Shown here: one piece after another, positions 53,440-62,029 of the stretch
How the letters are laid out: each line of letters opens with the position of its first letter
Position numbering within the stretch: the stretch's first letter is position 1
Source of the DNA: Pedobacter steynii
Lineage (GTDB): Bacteria; Bacteroidota; Bacteroidia; Sphingobacteriales; Sphingobacteriaceae
Reading direction: 5' to 3'
Assembly: GCF_001721645.1 (NCBI RefSeq)
Contig: NZ_CP017141.1
Location: 310,001 to 374,000, forward strand
Length of the DNA stretch: 64,000 nucleotides
The notes under the pieces: generated by a model
Told to the model about the DNA's origin: nothing
Seen by the model: the letters and a program-made list of their open reading frames with translations, nothing else
Database searches by the model: none
Made by a program: the position numbers and the translations under genes

Positions 53440-54318
53440 TCAAACCGATGCTTCGCGAAAGGCAGTTGGATTCGTTCCCGTCATCTTTTTAAAAAAGTTG
53501 TTGAAATAAGTAGGATACTCGAAGCCTAGGGCGTATGCAATTTCGGCAATATTCCAAGCCGTATGTTGTAGTAGTGCTTTTGCTTCCGTGATAATGCGTT
53601 CAGTAATGTGGGCGGTGGTCGGTTTGCCAGTAATTTCTTTCACGGCCCTGTTGAGATAATTAGCATGGACATTTAATGCACCTGCATAATCCTGAGCTGT
53701 TTTAAATTGTAGCGGTCTATCGGTAGTTTCAATTGGAAATTGTCTTTCAAGTAGTTCAAAAAAGACAGAGGTAAGTCGTCCTGCCGCATTTTTGTGCTGA
53801 TCGAAATTGGCCGATGGTTGTATTTTAAGGGCCTCGTGGATAATCAGGTTGATATAATTTCTGATCAGGTCGTCTTTATAAACATAGTTGCTCTTTTGCT
53901 CCTCAATCATTTTCAGAAAAATGGAGCTCAGAAAATCTCTCTTATCTTCATCTATTTTCAGTATTGGAGTACCTCCAATTTTAAATAAGGGTGAATGTTG
54001 CAGGCTTTCGCTACGCTCTGAAGCACTAAAAAAGCCGTCTGAAAAAAGCACGGTATAGCCTACATAAGTAGTAGAAAGTGTCTCCCAGGAATAAGGAATA
54101 TGAGGATTACCAAAGAATAAAATTGTTCCTTCATGCTCGAAACTTCGATCCGCATAATGAACAATGCTTTTGCCTGTAGTGAGGCAAATTTTATAGAAGT
54201 CTTTACGATTATAAATACGAGTTGCCTGGCTATCAGCCTCCAGTTGCCATACGTTAAAGCCTTTTAACTTCAATTCATTGTTGAATTCTGATACCTGACG
54301 TCCGATTTTCGTAACCAT
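53440..54318 (-). CDS. AraC family transcriptional regulator
   Basis: 292 residues. An N-terminal sensing domain (YADRSFEHEGTILFFGNPHIPYSWE) precedes a C-terminal AraC DNA-binding domain (AGALNVHANYLNRAVKEITGKPTTAHITERIITEAKALLQHTAWNIAEIAYALGFEYPTYFNNFFKKMTGTNPTAFR in segments). It heads the operon with the acetyltransferase and the alpha/beta hydrolase and probably activates it. Confidence 0.92.
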   Translation of the reverse strand: MVTKIGRQVSEFNNELKLKGFNVWQLEADSQATRIYNRKDFYKICLTTGKSIVHYADRSFEHEGTILFFGNPHIPYSWETLSTTYVGYTVLFSDGFFSASERSESLQHSPLFKIGGTPILKIDEDKRDFLSSIFLKMIEEQKSNYVYKDDLIRNYINLIIHEALKIQPSANFDQHKNAAGRLTSVFFELLERQFPIETTDRPLQFKTAQDYAGALNVHANYLNRAVKEITGKPTTAHITERIITEAKALLQHTAWNIAEIAYALGFEYPTYFNNFFKKMTGTNPTAFREASV

Positions 54319-54500
54319 TTCACAAAGTTAAGAAATTCAAATCAACTGCTGCTAATCCAATATAGAAATGGCACATTCTCTTTCATTTTCGACCTATTGC
54401 GGTTACCTGATAACCTTTAGGTAATCACTAACAAATTGTAAGCACATATGCTTTAATTTTGAATATGACATACCTTAAGTGAAATGCCCAGCATCATAGA

Positions 54501-54543
54501 GCAAAAAAAAGCGGGCAAACGACTTATCTAAGCGTTTGCCCGC
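54501..54543 (-). terminator. Terminator of the methyltransferase/HTH operon
   Basis: GCGGGCAAACG (54511-54521) pairs perfectly with CGTTTGCCCGC (54533-54543). On the minus strand eight T follow. Repeat copy A lies between it and the last gene. Confidence 0.88.
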
Positions 54544-54547
54544 CAGG

Positions 54548-54610
54548 GTGGCCCAACTGGGCGTTTCTCGAACCATTTCCTATCTGATTTAGGTTTAATC
54601 AACGATTTGG
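54548..54610 (-). repeat. 63-nt dispersed repeat, copy A (tRNA-3'-end-like)
   Basis: On the minus strand it contains TGGTTCGAG, then AAAC, then GCCCAGTTGGGCCAC. The real tRNA at 56.2 kb has TGGTTCGAGCCCATCATGGC at the same place, so this copy looks like a tRNA T-arm and acceptor end with a 4-nt insertion. The related copies at 34032-34094 and 51642-51704 are also 63 nt and also sit beside a terminator hairpin. Confidence 0.6.
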
Positions 54611-54660
54611 TTGAAAAACTTGAATCTAGTTAAAGGTGATTATAGAACTTAATGATTAGG

Positions 54661-54867
54661 TTATCTGATTTTTCCTTTAACAGTTTTCATCACACTATAC
54701 TCGCAAAATCCATTTTCAATATATTCTATTTTATATTCTGATAGAAGTTGAGTAACTATTTGTCTGGTAGAATTTTCATCTAGACCAAGTTTTTCTCCAA
54801 GCTCTATTTCGTTACAACGTCCATTACTTTCTTTGAAAGCCTTAAAATATTTATCTTTATTTCTCAT
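54661..54867 (-). CDS. Small winged-helix-like protein
   Basis: 68 residues: YFKAFKESNGRCNEIELGEKLGLDENSTRQIVTQLLSEYKIEYIENGFCEYSVM in segments, a compact helix-turn-helix followed by a beta wing. It overlaps the methyltransferase stop by 4 bp, so it is translationally coupled. It probably binds DNA; the target is unknown. Confidence 0.75.
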   Translation of the reverse strand: MRNKDKYFKAFKESNGRCNEIELGEKLGLDENSTRQIVTQLLSEYKIEYIENGFCEYSVMKTVKGKIR

Positions 54868-55697
54868 AAATTGATTGTTTTTTTTACCGCTATCATCATA
54901 TGCGGACTAAATGGTAAAAGGTAGCTATCGTTTTCAGTGATCTGGATAAGTTCCATTAAGGTCTTTCTCTTTTTCATATCCAAAAGATTCAAAAAGTAAT
55001 CTTTATCCAGCCACGCCATCCCCTCAACTGCATAGATATTTATATACGTCAAGTCCTGTTTCACAAATTCATCTTTTAACTCATTTGGTTTATGATAATA
55101 TGCTTCCGCTAGAAGCCAGGGAAAATCATCTGGAGGATTATGAATGCCTGTTGTGAGCTCTTCTTTGCACATATTAAAGAAAGTACCTTTATGAATTAGC
55201 CCTTGTAAAAGCCCAACTAAAGTTGATGCCGTATAATTTATAGAAAACCCTAAAATAATACCGCCTATTTTTACAACTCGTTTGGCTTCACAAATCGCTT
55301 TTTCTCTGTCTTCTTTTTTTTGAAGATGATAAAGCGGCCCGTGTAGAATTATGATATCAGCAAAATTATCTGGGAAGTCTAAATTTCTAGCTTCTCCTAA
55401 ATAAACGAAATATTTGTTTTTTAATTTACTAGCTCTATCCTTAGCTATTTGAATATGTTTAAGGACTGGCTCAATTAAGTATACCTCATGCCCTTTTTTT
55501 GCAAGCCATTCTGAATATTTACCTGTACCTCCACCAACATCAATTATTTTAGAGGATGTGAGTGGAACATATTTTTCGACGAGTGATTTAATTCTTTCAA
55601 ATTCAAACACTCCCATACCTTTGTTCAATCTAGTTTCTTCGGATGCTTTATTATAAAAGAGTTCTATATCTCTACTTATTAACTGTTTACTATTCAT
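54864..55697 (-). CDS. Class I SAM-dependent methyltransferase
   Basis: 277 residues. The SAM-binding motif I is KIIDVGGGTGKYSEWLAKKGHEVYLIEP, motif II NFADIIILHGPLYHL, followed by EAKRVVKIGGIILGFSIN. This is the methyltransf_11/25 group acting on small molecules. The substrate is not deducible. It is coupled to a small winged-helix gene downstream. Confidence 0.9.
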   Translation of the reverse strand: MNSKQLISRDIELFYNKASEETRLNKGMGVFEFERIKSLVEKYVPLTSSKIIDVGGGTGKYSEWLAKKGHEVYLIEPVLKHIQIAKDRASKLKNKYFVYLGEARNLDFPDNFADIIILHGPLYHLQKKEDREKAICEAKRVVKIGGIILGFSINYTASTLVGLLQGLIHKGTFFNMCKEELTTGIHNPPDDFPWLLAEAYYHKPNELKDEFVKQDLTYINIYAVEGMAWLDKDYFLNLLDMKKRKTLMELIQITENDSYLLPFSPHMMIAVKKTINL

Positions 55698-56169
55698 CTT
55701 GAATATTTTTAAACTTTATCAAATTGCAGGAGATATTAATCATTTTGCAATGTGATAAAGTAATTGATTTGATAATCAATCTCTTTTTTTATTAAAAATT
55801 ATTGGGTAAAAAATGATGCACATACTATCCGTTACATTTAGAATCAGGTGGTTCCAATGCATTAGGTCTTCAACTTAAGGAGGATTTCCTTACGAAGGTT
55901 GAATAATATGTCAGATATAGTATAACAGATCACAAAGGTAGAAATTAAGAATGATCATTTTTTGGTTTCTTTTTCAACTATAATGTTGTTTATTCAACAT
56001 CAAGATACACATTGATAATATCATATGATACTATCAATGTGAAGTATAAAAGCTCCCCATACAATACAACTATTTAGACTTGTAACAAAACAAACCCAAT
56101 TAGAATACCGTTACGGTTTTTGTAAAGAATTAACATAAATTCGTGACCGATAATAAAAAATCAGAAACA
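55698..56169. other. Intergenic stretch with a possible coding remnant
   Basis: No complete gene. At 55817-55906 one frame reads TYYPLHLESGGSNALGLQLK followed by EDFLTKVE and a stop, a composition unlike random AT-rich DNA and consistent with the 3' end of a decayed gene of unknown family. The rest is AT-rich. Confidence 0.3.
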
Positions 56170-56203
56170 AAAAAAGCCGATTTTCTTATCGAAAAACGGC
56201 TTT
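56170..56203 (-). terminator. Terminator of the tRNA gene
   Basis: AAAGCCG (56173-56179) pairs with CGGCTTT (56197-56203), flanked by A and T runs, 9 nt past the tRNA 3' end on the minus strand. Confidence 0.85.
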
Positions 56204-56211
56204 CTTGCTTG

Positions 56212-56285
56212 TGGGCCATGATGGGCTCGAACCATCGACCAAAAGATTATGAGTCTTCTACTCTAACCAACTGAGCTAATGGCCC
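56212..56285 (-). tRNA. tRNA-Met (anticodon CAT)
   Basis: 74 nt. The acceptor arms GGGCCAT and ATGGCCC pair perfectly. The D arm is AGCTCAGTTGGTTAGAGT, the anticodon loop CTCATAA gives CAT, and the T arm holds GGTTCGAGCC. The 3' CCA is not encoded (ACAAGC follows). A GGG-starting acceptor fits elongator tRNA-Met more than the initiator. A lysidine-modified tRNA-Ile2 cannot be ruled out by eye. Confidence 0.93.
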
Positions 56286-56614
56286 TGGTCTGTAGTTTTT
56301 TCTACAGGCCGCAATATTACAGCTTTTTTTTTATACCTCAAAATTTCTCTATTACCTATCTACAGCCTTTTATTAAAACCATTGATCTATAACACGATAA
56401 TTTTCAGATGATCGAAGCAAACCGATAAATTTATTTTTTATTCCAATGTAACCTTAGTTCCGACAGCACGATCAAACTCCCCCTATATAAGGCCATTATT
56501 GATGAATTTGGCATCCACCTACTGCTTAGTCAAGCTTTTATCTGATTCCACAAATGAATTGATTTTGCGGGAACAATGTTCCATCTTTGGAGCGAATTTT
56601 GGAAACATCCTGAT

Positions 56615-57250
56615 ATGAAAGAAATAAAAAACATCATTTTTGATTACGGCAATGTAATCTTTGAAATCGACTTTAAAAGGGCACAACAAGCATTCGTAGA
56701 ACTTGGCATTACTGACATAGAAACATTCTTCGCGCATAAAGGCCATCATGATATTTTCAATAACCTGGAAACCGCAGCAATTAGTCCGGCGGAGTTCAGA
56801 ACCGGAATCCGGGAGGCATCCTCCAATAAAGAGATTACAGATGAGCAAATTGATGCTGCATGGAACAGTTTATTGATTGGAGTTCCACCCAATGTCCATG
56901 AAGTCCTATTAAAAGTAAAAGAGAAATACCGTACCTTTTTGCTGAGTAATAATAATGAAATCCATTATAACTGGATCGTGGACTACCTGAAAAGAGAATT
57001 CAATATGGCAGACAACAGCAGTCTGTTTGAAAAGGCATATTATTCCCAGCAGATGTTTTTAAGGAAACCACATGTAGAGATCTTTGAGAAAGTGCTGGCA
57101 GAGAACAACCTTGACCCAGAAGAGACGCTATTTATAGACGACAGTCCACAACACCTGACAGGTGCCAGACAAGCAGGCATGCATACTTTATTAATGACCA
57201 GACATCCTAAAGACCTGGAAGAAGTATTAACTGAGCACCATATATTATAA
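56615..57250 (+). CDS. HAD-superfamily hydrolase (subfamily IA)
   Basis: 211 residues from the ATG at 56615 (MKEIKNIIFDYGNVIFEIDF). An upstream in-frame ATG at 56576 adds an unlikely tail. Motif I is FDYGNVI with the nucleophile Asp, motif II is LLSNNN, the motif-III Lys is in FLRKPH, and motif IV is LFIDDS. The layout matches YihX-like sugar-phosphate phosphatases. The second acid of the DxD motif is replaced by Gly, as in that subgroup. Substrate unknown. Confidence 0.9.
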   Translation: MKEIKNIIFDYGNVIFEIDFKRAQQAFVELGITDIETFFAHKGHHDIFNNLETAAISPAEFRTGIREASSNKEITDEQIDAAWNSLLIGVPPNVHEVLLKVKEKYRTFLLSNNNEIHYNWIVDYLKREFNMADNSSLFEKAYYSQQMFLRKPHVEIFEKVLAENNLDPEETLFIDDSPQHLTGARQAGMHTLLMTRHPKDLEEVLTEHHIL

Positions 57251-57300
57251 GGCTTCGTTAAAATATCGTAAATTGCAGGCCTAAATAAAACTCAAGTACG

Positions 57301-57618
57301 ATGACGGAAAAAAGATTCAAAACTCTGAAAGAATTCTATCCATTCTATTTAACAGAGCATAGAAATTTAACCAGTCGTGTGTTACATTTTATAGGAACGG
57401 GCCTCGTTGTTCTTTCTGTATTTACAGGAATCCTGTTTCATGAATGGCGTTTCATTTTAGCAACGCCATTCCTGGGATATGGCTTTGCCTGGGTCGGACA
57501 TTTCTTTTTTGAGAAAAACAAACCTGCCACTTTCCAGTACCCCCTCTTCAGCCTCGCCAGCGATTTTCTTTTATTCTGGGACTTACTCACAGGAAATCAA
57601 AGCTTTAAGGCGAAATAA
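57301..57618 (+). CDS. Mpo1-like (DUF962) membrane protein
   Basis: 105 residues. FKTLKEFYPFYLTEHRNLTSRVLHFIGTGLVVLS, in segments, and YGFAWVGHFFFEKNKPATFQYPLFSL are the DUF962/Mpo1 signature with the conserved His residues. Yeast Mpo1 is a dioxygenase of fatty-acid alpha-oxidation, and bacterial members are uncharacterised. Two or three membrane segments. Monocistronic. Confidence 0.92.
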   Translation: MTEKRFKTLKEFYPFYLTEHRNLTSRVLHFIGTGLVVLSVFTGILFHEWRFILATPFLGYGFAWVGHFFFEKNKPATFQYPLFSLASDFLLFWDLLTGNQSFKAK

Positions 57619-57718
57619 TTTTCCAGCATAGAAAAGGTCTATATCCATATAGATATTTGGTGTTTGCCATGAAATTGTGATATCCATAATTTTACCCCGA
57701 CACTAAGATCATTTCGTT

Positions 57719-57802
57719 ATGGAAAATAATAATACAAACAATCGCAAACTGACTACTGCTTCCGGGAGACCTTATGTAGACATGAAAATACACAATCCGT
57801 AG
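57719..57802 (+). pseudogene. Detached 5' end of the catalase gene (frameshift)
   Basis: An ATG at 57719 opens a frame MENNNTNNRKLTTASGRPYV that stops at TAG 57800-57802. KLTTASGRPY is the normal N-terminus of clade-3 catalases. Shifting by one base at 57779-57781 (GTAGACATG, one base short) restores HENTQSVGSRGPLLLQDF and joins the main catalase frame. The intact gene would encode about 502 residues. Confidence 0.85.
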
Positions 57803-57816
57803 GGAGCCGGGGACCA

Positions 57817-59226
57817 TTGTTACTTCAGGATTTTATCCTTCATGAGAAAATGGCTCATTTTAACCGGGAGAGAATTCCTGAACGCGTAGTCCATGCAAAA
57901 GGTACCGGGGCTTACGGGACATTTACGGTTACTCATGACATCACTAAATATACTAAAGCTAAAATCTTCAGTAAGATTGGCAATACCTGTAAAACATTTC
58001 TACGGTTTTCTACGGTAGGTGGAGAAAAGGGAAGTGCTGATTCTGAAAGAGATCCACGAGGGTTTGCCCTTAAATTTTACACAGAAGATGGCAACTGGGA
58101 CCTTGTAGGAAACAATACCCCGATCTTCTTTATAAAAGATCCGAAAAAATTCAGTGATTTTATCCATACGCAGAAAAGAGATCCGAGGACCAATCTGAAA
58201 AGTCCGACGATGATGTGGGATTTCTGGTCATTAAACCCGGAAAGCCTGCACCAGGTAGTGATCCTGATGTCTGACCGCGGTACTCCTTTTTCTTACCGTC
58301 ATATGGATGGCTTTGGAAGTCATACTTACTCTTTCATCAATGGCGAGAATGAACGGGTATGGGTAAAATTCCATTTCAAGACCCAACAAGGCATTAAAAA
58401 CTTTACCGGCCCCGAGGCAGATGCCATGCGTACACAGGATATGGACCATTCTCAGCGTGACCTGGTAGAGGCCATTGATCGTGGAGATTTCCCTAAATGG
58501 AATGTAAAAATCCAGGTGATGACAGCAACCGAAGCTAAAACTTTCAGATGGAATCCATTTGACCTGACCAAAGTTTGGCCTCATGGAGAGTTTCCTCTGA
58601 TCGATGTAGGTGTACTGGAATTAAACCAGATTCCGAGGAATTACTTCGCCCATGTGGAACAATCAGCATTTGCTCCGTCCAATACCGTAGATGGTATTGG
58701 TTATTCACCTGACAAAATGCTTCAGGGGCGTATCTTGTCTTATGCAGATGCACATCGCTACCGTCTGGGCGTAAACTACGAACAGATTCCTGTAAACAGC
58801 TGTCCTTTTATGGTAAACAATTACCATCGTGACGGGATGATGCGTGTAGATGATAATGGAAATGAGGAGCCAAATTACTACCCTAACAGCTTTGGAGACG
58901 TAGTTCCGGACGAAAGCTATAAAGAGCCGGCATGGGAACTGGATTCTAATGTAGCAGACTGGTACGATAGAAATGCAGGTCCGGGCGATAACGATCATTA
59001 TACTCAGCCGGGAGATCTTTACCGTAAAGTATTGAGTCCTGAAGATAAGGTAAATCTGGTGAACAATATTGTGGGTGCCATGAGCGGCATCAGTGGTCCG
59101 AAAAGGGCACAGATCATCAATTTACAATTGTGCCATTTCTTCAGAGCAGACATTCAATTGGGAATGGCCATTGCAAAGGGGCTTGGCGTTGATGTGGATC
59201 AGGCTATGGCCAGCAAACACAGCTAA
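57817..59226 (+). CDS. Catalase (clade 3 small-subunit type), 5' end frameshifted
   Basis: 469 residues are open from 57817. Heme catalase that splits hydrogen peroxide in the cytoplasm. The catalytic His lies in ERVVHAKGTGAYG. The Asn/Ser region FLRFSTVGGEKGSADSERDPRGFALKFYTEDGNWDLVGNNTPIFF, in segments, and the proximal heme Tyr motif near RILSYADAHRYRLG are intact. The first 33 residues, including the usual start, lie in another frame (57719-57802), so this frame lacks a good start codon; TTG 57817 or ATG 57850 would give a protein without the N-terminal arm. Either a real lesion or a one-base sequencing error. Confidence 0.88.
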   Translation: MLLQDFILHEKMAHFNRERIPERVVHAKGTGAYGTFTVTHDITKYTKAKIFSKIGNTCKTFLRFSTVGGEKGSADSERDPRGFALKFYTEDGNWDLVGNNTPIFFIKDPKKFSDFIHTQKRDPRTNLKSPTMMWDFWSLNPESLHQVVILMSDRGTPFSYRHMDGFGSHTYSFINGENERVWVKFHFKTQQGIKNFTGPEADAMRTQDMDHSQRDLVEAIDRGDFPKWNVKIQVMTATEAKTFRWNPFDLTKVWPHGEFPLIDVGVLELNQIPRNYFAHVEQSAFAPSNTVDGIGYSPDKMLQGRILSYADAHRYRLGVNYEQIPVNSCPFMVNNYHRDGMMRVDDNGNEEPNYYPNSFGDVVPDESYKEPAWELDSNVADWYDRNAGPGDNDHYTQPGDLYRKVLSPEDKVNLVNNIVGAMSGISGPKRAQIINLQLCHFFRADIQLGMAIAKGLGVDVDQAMASKHS

Positions 59227-59234
59227 TACAGCAT

Positions 59235-59270
59235 AAAAAAGCCGGTTTGATGAATCAGACCGGCTTTTTT
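59235..59270. terminator. Bidirectional terminator
   Basis: AAAAAAGCCGGTTTGAT pairs with ATCAGACCGGCTTTTTT at 16 of 17 positions. It serves the catalase gene on the plus strand and proline dehydrogenase on the minus strand. Confidence 0.92.
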
Positions 59271-59289
59271 ATACTTTATATTTTACAGA

Positions 59290-60474
59290 TTATAATTTTC
59301 TGCGTTGTTTTTCTTTGATGATCAATCCAAGTTCTCTGCTCGTTGCACCTGCAATAGAGGTATTTTCCTGCGCTCTTCTGAAAAGATAAGGCATTACCGC
59401 TTTAATTGGCCCGTAAGGAACGTATTTAGCAACATTATAGCCTGCATCAGACAAATTGAAGCTTAAGTTATCACTCATTCCCAGCAACTGCGCAAAATAA
59501 ACATGGGGGTGGTTATGGCCGATCTGATGTTGATCTAACAATTCTGCTAATAAACGACAGCTTTCTTCATTGTGTGTACCGCAAACAATGGCAATTTCAT
59601 TGATATGCGCCATGCAATAGTTCAAAGACTCATTATAGTCCCTGTCTGAAGCTTCTTTATTTGGTTGGATCGGCGATAAATACCCCATCTCTTCGGCTCT
59701 TTTTCTCTCTTTCTCCATGTATGCTCCACGAACCATTTTAACCCCAAGAATGAAACCTGACGCTTTAGCAATCAAATGATCTGCTTTTAAGTCGGCCAGT
59801 TTATCATGACGGTACATCTGATAAGTATTGTAAACGATGATACTTTCCTTATTAAATAGTCGCATCATGTCCATCGCCAGCTCATCAATGGTATTCTGAA
59901 TCCAGGTTTCTTCCGCATCTACCATAATCGGCACATTTTTATCGAATGCCCTTCTGCAGATCTTTTCACATCTGGCTTTTACTTTCTCAAATTCTGCCTG
60001 TTCTGCTGCTGTTAATTCCTGTTTGGCATCCAGTTTCTCCAATAGTCCGAAGCGGCCGATACCAGTCACCTTAAAAACGGTAATTGGAATGCGTTTATCC
60101 CCCGCAGCCCTTTCTATTGTTCTGATGATCTCCTCACAGGTAAAGTCGAATACCGACTCCTGCTCTTCTCCTTCTACTGAATAATCTAAAATGGTACCTA
60201 CATGACCAGTTGTAAGCTGCTGAATAGTATGTTCACATTCTGCAATTGTCTCTCCACCACAAAAATGTTTAAAGATGGTTGCCTTGATGATTGATTTTAT
60301 TGGTAAACCGATATTCAGAAAAAAATTAGTGATTGGCGGGCCTACTTTGGTTAGGAAATTACTGCTGATCACTTTAAAAAGCCAGTATCCAGCATTCAGT
60401 TCTGAATTTGATTTATTGCGAAAAGCGATTTCGGTGTTGTCAAAATTCAAGGTTTTTTTGGGAAAAGTTTCCAT
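59290..60474 (-). CDS. Proline dehydrogenase
   Basis: 394 residues, FAD-dependent TIM barrel oxidising L-proline to pyrroline-5-carboxylate and passing electrons to quinone. Motifs include MVDAEETWIQNTIDELAMDMM, YNTYQMYRHDKL, GVKMVRGAYMEKER (Lys-Arg pair of the active site), GTHNEES and the C-terminal YGPIKAVMPYLFRRAQENTS with the two conserved Arg. It is the mono-functional type, separate from P5C dehydrogenase, as in most of the phylum. It is divergent from the S4-domain/aroB pair. Confidence 0.95.
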   Translation of the reverse strand: METFPKKTLNFDNTEIAFRNKSNSELNAGYWLFKVISSNFLTKVGPPITNFFLNIGLPIKSIIKATIFKHFCGGETIAECEHTIQQLTTGHVGTILDYSVEGEEQESVFDFTCEEIIRTIERAAGDKRIPITVFKVTGIGRFGLLEKLDAKQELTAAEQAEFEKVKARCEKICRRAFDKNVPIMVDAEETWIQNTIDELAMDMMRLFNKESIIVYNTYQMYRHDKLADLKADHLIAKASGFILGVKMVRGAYMEKERKRAEEMGYLSPIQPNKEASDRDYNESLNYCMAHINEIAIVCGTHNEESCRLLAELLDQHQIGHNHPHVYFAQLLGMSDNLSFNLSDAGYNVAKYVPYGPIKAVMPYLFRRAQENTSIAGATSRELGLIIKEKQRRKL

Positions 60475-60503
60475 TTAAATATTATGGTTAGTCAAATTGC
60501 ATG

Positions 60504-60511
60504 CAAAAGTA
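60504..60511 (-). promoter_or_regulatory. Promoter -7 box of proline dehydrogenase
   Basis: The minus strand reads TACTTTTG, fitting TAnnTTTG, 30 nt before the start codon at 60474. Confidence 0.45.
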
Positions 60512-60555
60512 TAAATTCCACGGCTATACATGGTACAACACTTTATAAATAATTG

Positions 60556-60563
60556 TAATTTTG
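60556..60563 (+). promoter_or_regulatory. Promoter -7 box of the S4-domain gene
   Basis: TAATTTTG fits TAnnTTTG and ends 8 nt before the ATG at 60572, predicting a very short leader. Confidence 0.45.
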
Positions 60564-60571
60564 CTGGTATA

Positions 60572-60778
60572 ATGATAGAATTCAAATTAGAAGGCGAATT
60601 TATTCCCCTTATTCAGTTGCTAAAAGCAACCTCACTGGTACAAAGTGGCGGCGAAGCACAAACCGTTGTTGAAGACGGCCTGGTAAAATACAATGGCAAG
60701 GTCGACTATCGCAAGCGGTTGAAAGTTCGTGTGGGCGATGTAATTGATTTTATGGGACAGAAAATAACAGTAATTTAA
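60572..60778 (+). CDS. S4-domain RNA-binding protein (YbcJ/YaaA-like)
   Basis: 68 residues from the ATG at 60572 (MIEFKLEGEFIPLIQLLKATSLV). An in-frame ATG at 60530 lies before the promoter box and is unlikely. QSGGEAQTVVEDGLVKYNGKVDYRKRLKVRVGDVI is a complete S4 fold. It binds structured RNA in the cytoplasm. Its stop overlaps the aroB start (TAATG), so the two are translationally coupled. Confidence 0.88.
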   Translation: MIEFKLEGEFIPLIQLLKATSLVQSGGEAQTVVEDGLVKYNGKVDYRKRLKVRVGDVIDFMGQKITVI

Positions 60779-61842
60779 TGAACGTAATAGAAAGCTCAGG
60801 CCATCATATTCATTTTGAATCCGAACTTGCTCCCTTAGCAAACCTGATAGAAGCGGGTAAATACAGTAAAGTATTTGTTTTTACAGACCGCAATACCTCC
60901 GAGTTCTGTCTGCCTTTTTTCCAGGAAATGTTGGGAGATTTTACAGGATTTGACCTGATTGAAACCGATCCGGGTGAAGAAAACAAGAACATTGATTTCT
61001 GTATTGGTATATGGAAAACTTTACTTGATTTTGAAGCAGATCGCAAATGTCTAATGATCAATCTGGGAGGAGGAGTCATTACAGATATGGGGGGCTTCAT
61101 TGCTTCTACCTATAAACGTGGCATTGATTTTATCAATATTCCGACGACCTTACTTTCTCAGGTGGATGCTTCCGTAGGTGGCAAAACCGGGATTGACATT
61201 GATAATGTAAAGAATATGGTAGGTACTTTTTCGCTGCCACAGGCTGTTTTCATTGAAAGTTCTTTCCTGAATACCTTACCTGAAAGAGAATTACTTTCCG
61301 GATTTGCAGAAATGATCAAGCATGGTCTGATCGTAGATGGTGCCTATTACCACAACCTGAAAAGCGCCGACTATAAACATATCGAACCAATTGCCATCCG
61401 CCGTTCTGTAGAAATCAAAAATGAAGTCGTAACGGAAGATCCACAGGAAAAAGGACGTCGCAAGATTTTAAATTTTGGTCATACCATCGGGCATGCGGTA
61501 GAAAGCTATTCACTGATCAACGACAAGGCACCTTTAACACATGGCGAAGCCATTGCCGTAGGGATGATCTGTGAAGGCTATTTATCCAGTACCAATAACA
61601 CCCTGAGCGAAGCAGAACTGGAAGACATCACGAAGTATATTCTGAGCCTTTACCCTGCCTATGAGCTCAAAAGTAAGAGCTTTACGGACCTTTTAGGCTT
61701 CATGCAAAGCGATAAAAAGAATGAACATGGACAAATTCTGTTCTCTCTGTTGAACAAAATCGGTGCCTGTGATTACAATTGTATCGTTACGGAGAAGGAC
61801 ATCCTGGAGAGTTTAAGCTATTACAACAATCAGGTTAAATAA
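60778..61842 (+). CDS. aroB: 3-dehydroquinate synthase
   Basis: 354 residues. Second step of the shikimate pathway, NAD- and metal-dependent cyclisation of DAHP. Motifs: GGGVITDMGGFIASTYKRGI, PTTLLSQVDASVGGKTGID, NMVGTF, FAEMIKHGLI, FGHTIGHAVE and HGEAIAVGMICEG, which provide the zinc-binding Glu and His residues. Length and motif order are normal. It overlaps the S4-domain gene by one base. The aromatic block continues downstream with pheA and DAHP synthase. Confidence 0.96.
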   Translation: MNVIESSGHHIHFESELAPLANLIEAGKYSKVFVFTDRNTSEFCLPFFQEMLGDFTGFDLIETDPGEENKNIDFCIGIWKTLLDFEADRKCLMINLGGGVITDMGGFIASTYKRGIDFINIPTTLLSQVDASVGGKTGIDIDNVKNMVGTFSLPQAVFIESSFLNTLPERELLSGFAEMIKHGLIVDGAYYHNLKSADYKHIEPIAIRRSVEIKNEVVTEDPQEKGRRKILNFGHTIGHAVESYSLINDKAPLTHGEAIAVGMICEGYLSSTNNTLSEAELEDITKYILSLYPAYELKSKSFTDLLGFMQSDKKNEHGQILFSLLNKIGACDYNCIVTEKDILESLSYYNNQVK

Positions 61843-61972
61843 CTGTTACAAGTGATTTAGCAGCAAATTTTAGCAATAAAATTACAGGTTTAAAATCTGT
61901 ATAAGTAGCTAATGTTTTGTTGTACAGCGAATCAGGGTTACAGCACAATAAATAATTTTTTTTATTAAAGTA

Positions 61973-62002
61973 TTGACAAATTAAATTTTGTTAGTACATT
62001 TG
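61973..62002 (+). promoter_or_regulatory. Promoter of the pheA attenuator transcript
   Basis: TTG (61973-61975), then 19 nt, then TACATTTG (61995-62002) matches the Bacteroidota promoter TTG-n19-21-TAnnTTTG, the best fit in the window. The leader start codon is 27 nt downstream. Confidence 0.78.
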
Positions 62003-62029
62003 GAAAAACGAAAAAGAAAAAAACATCGC

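Noticed and set aside
57301..57618. Phage or mobile element near the tRNA at 56.2 kb
   Set aside because: The genes on both sides are housekeeping or metabolic, and no integrase or direct repeat of the tRNA end was found.
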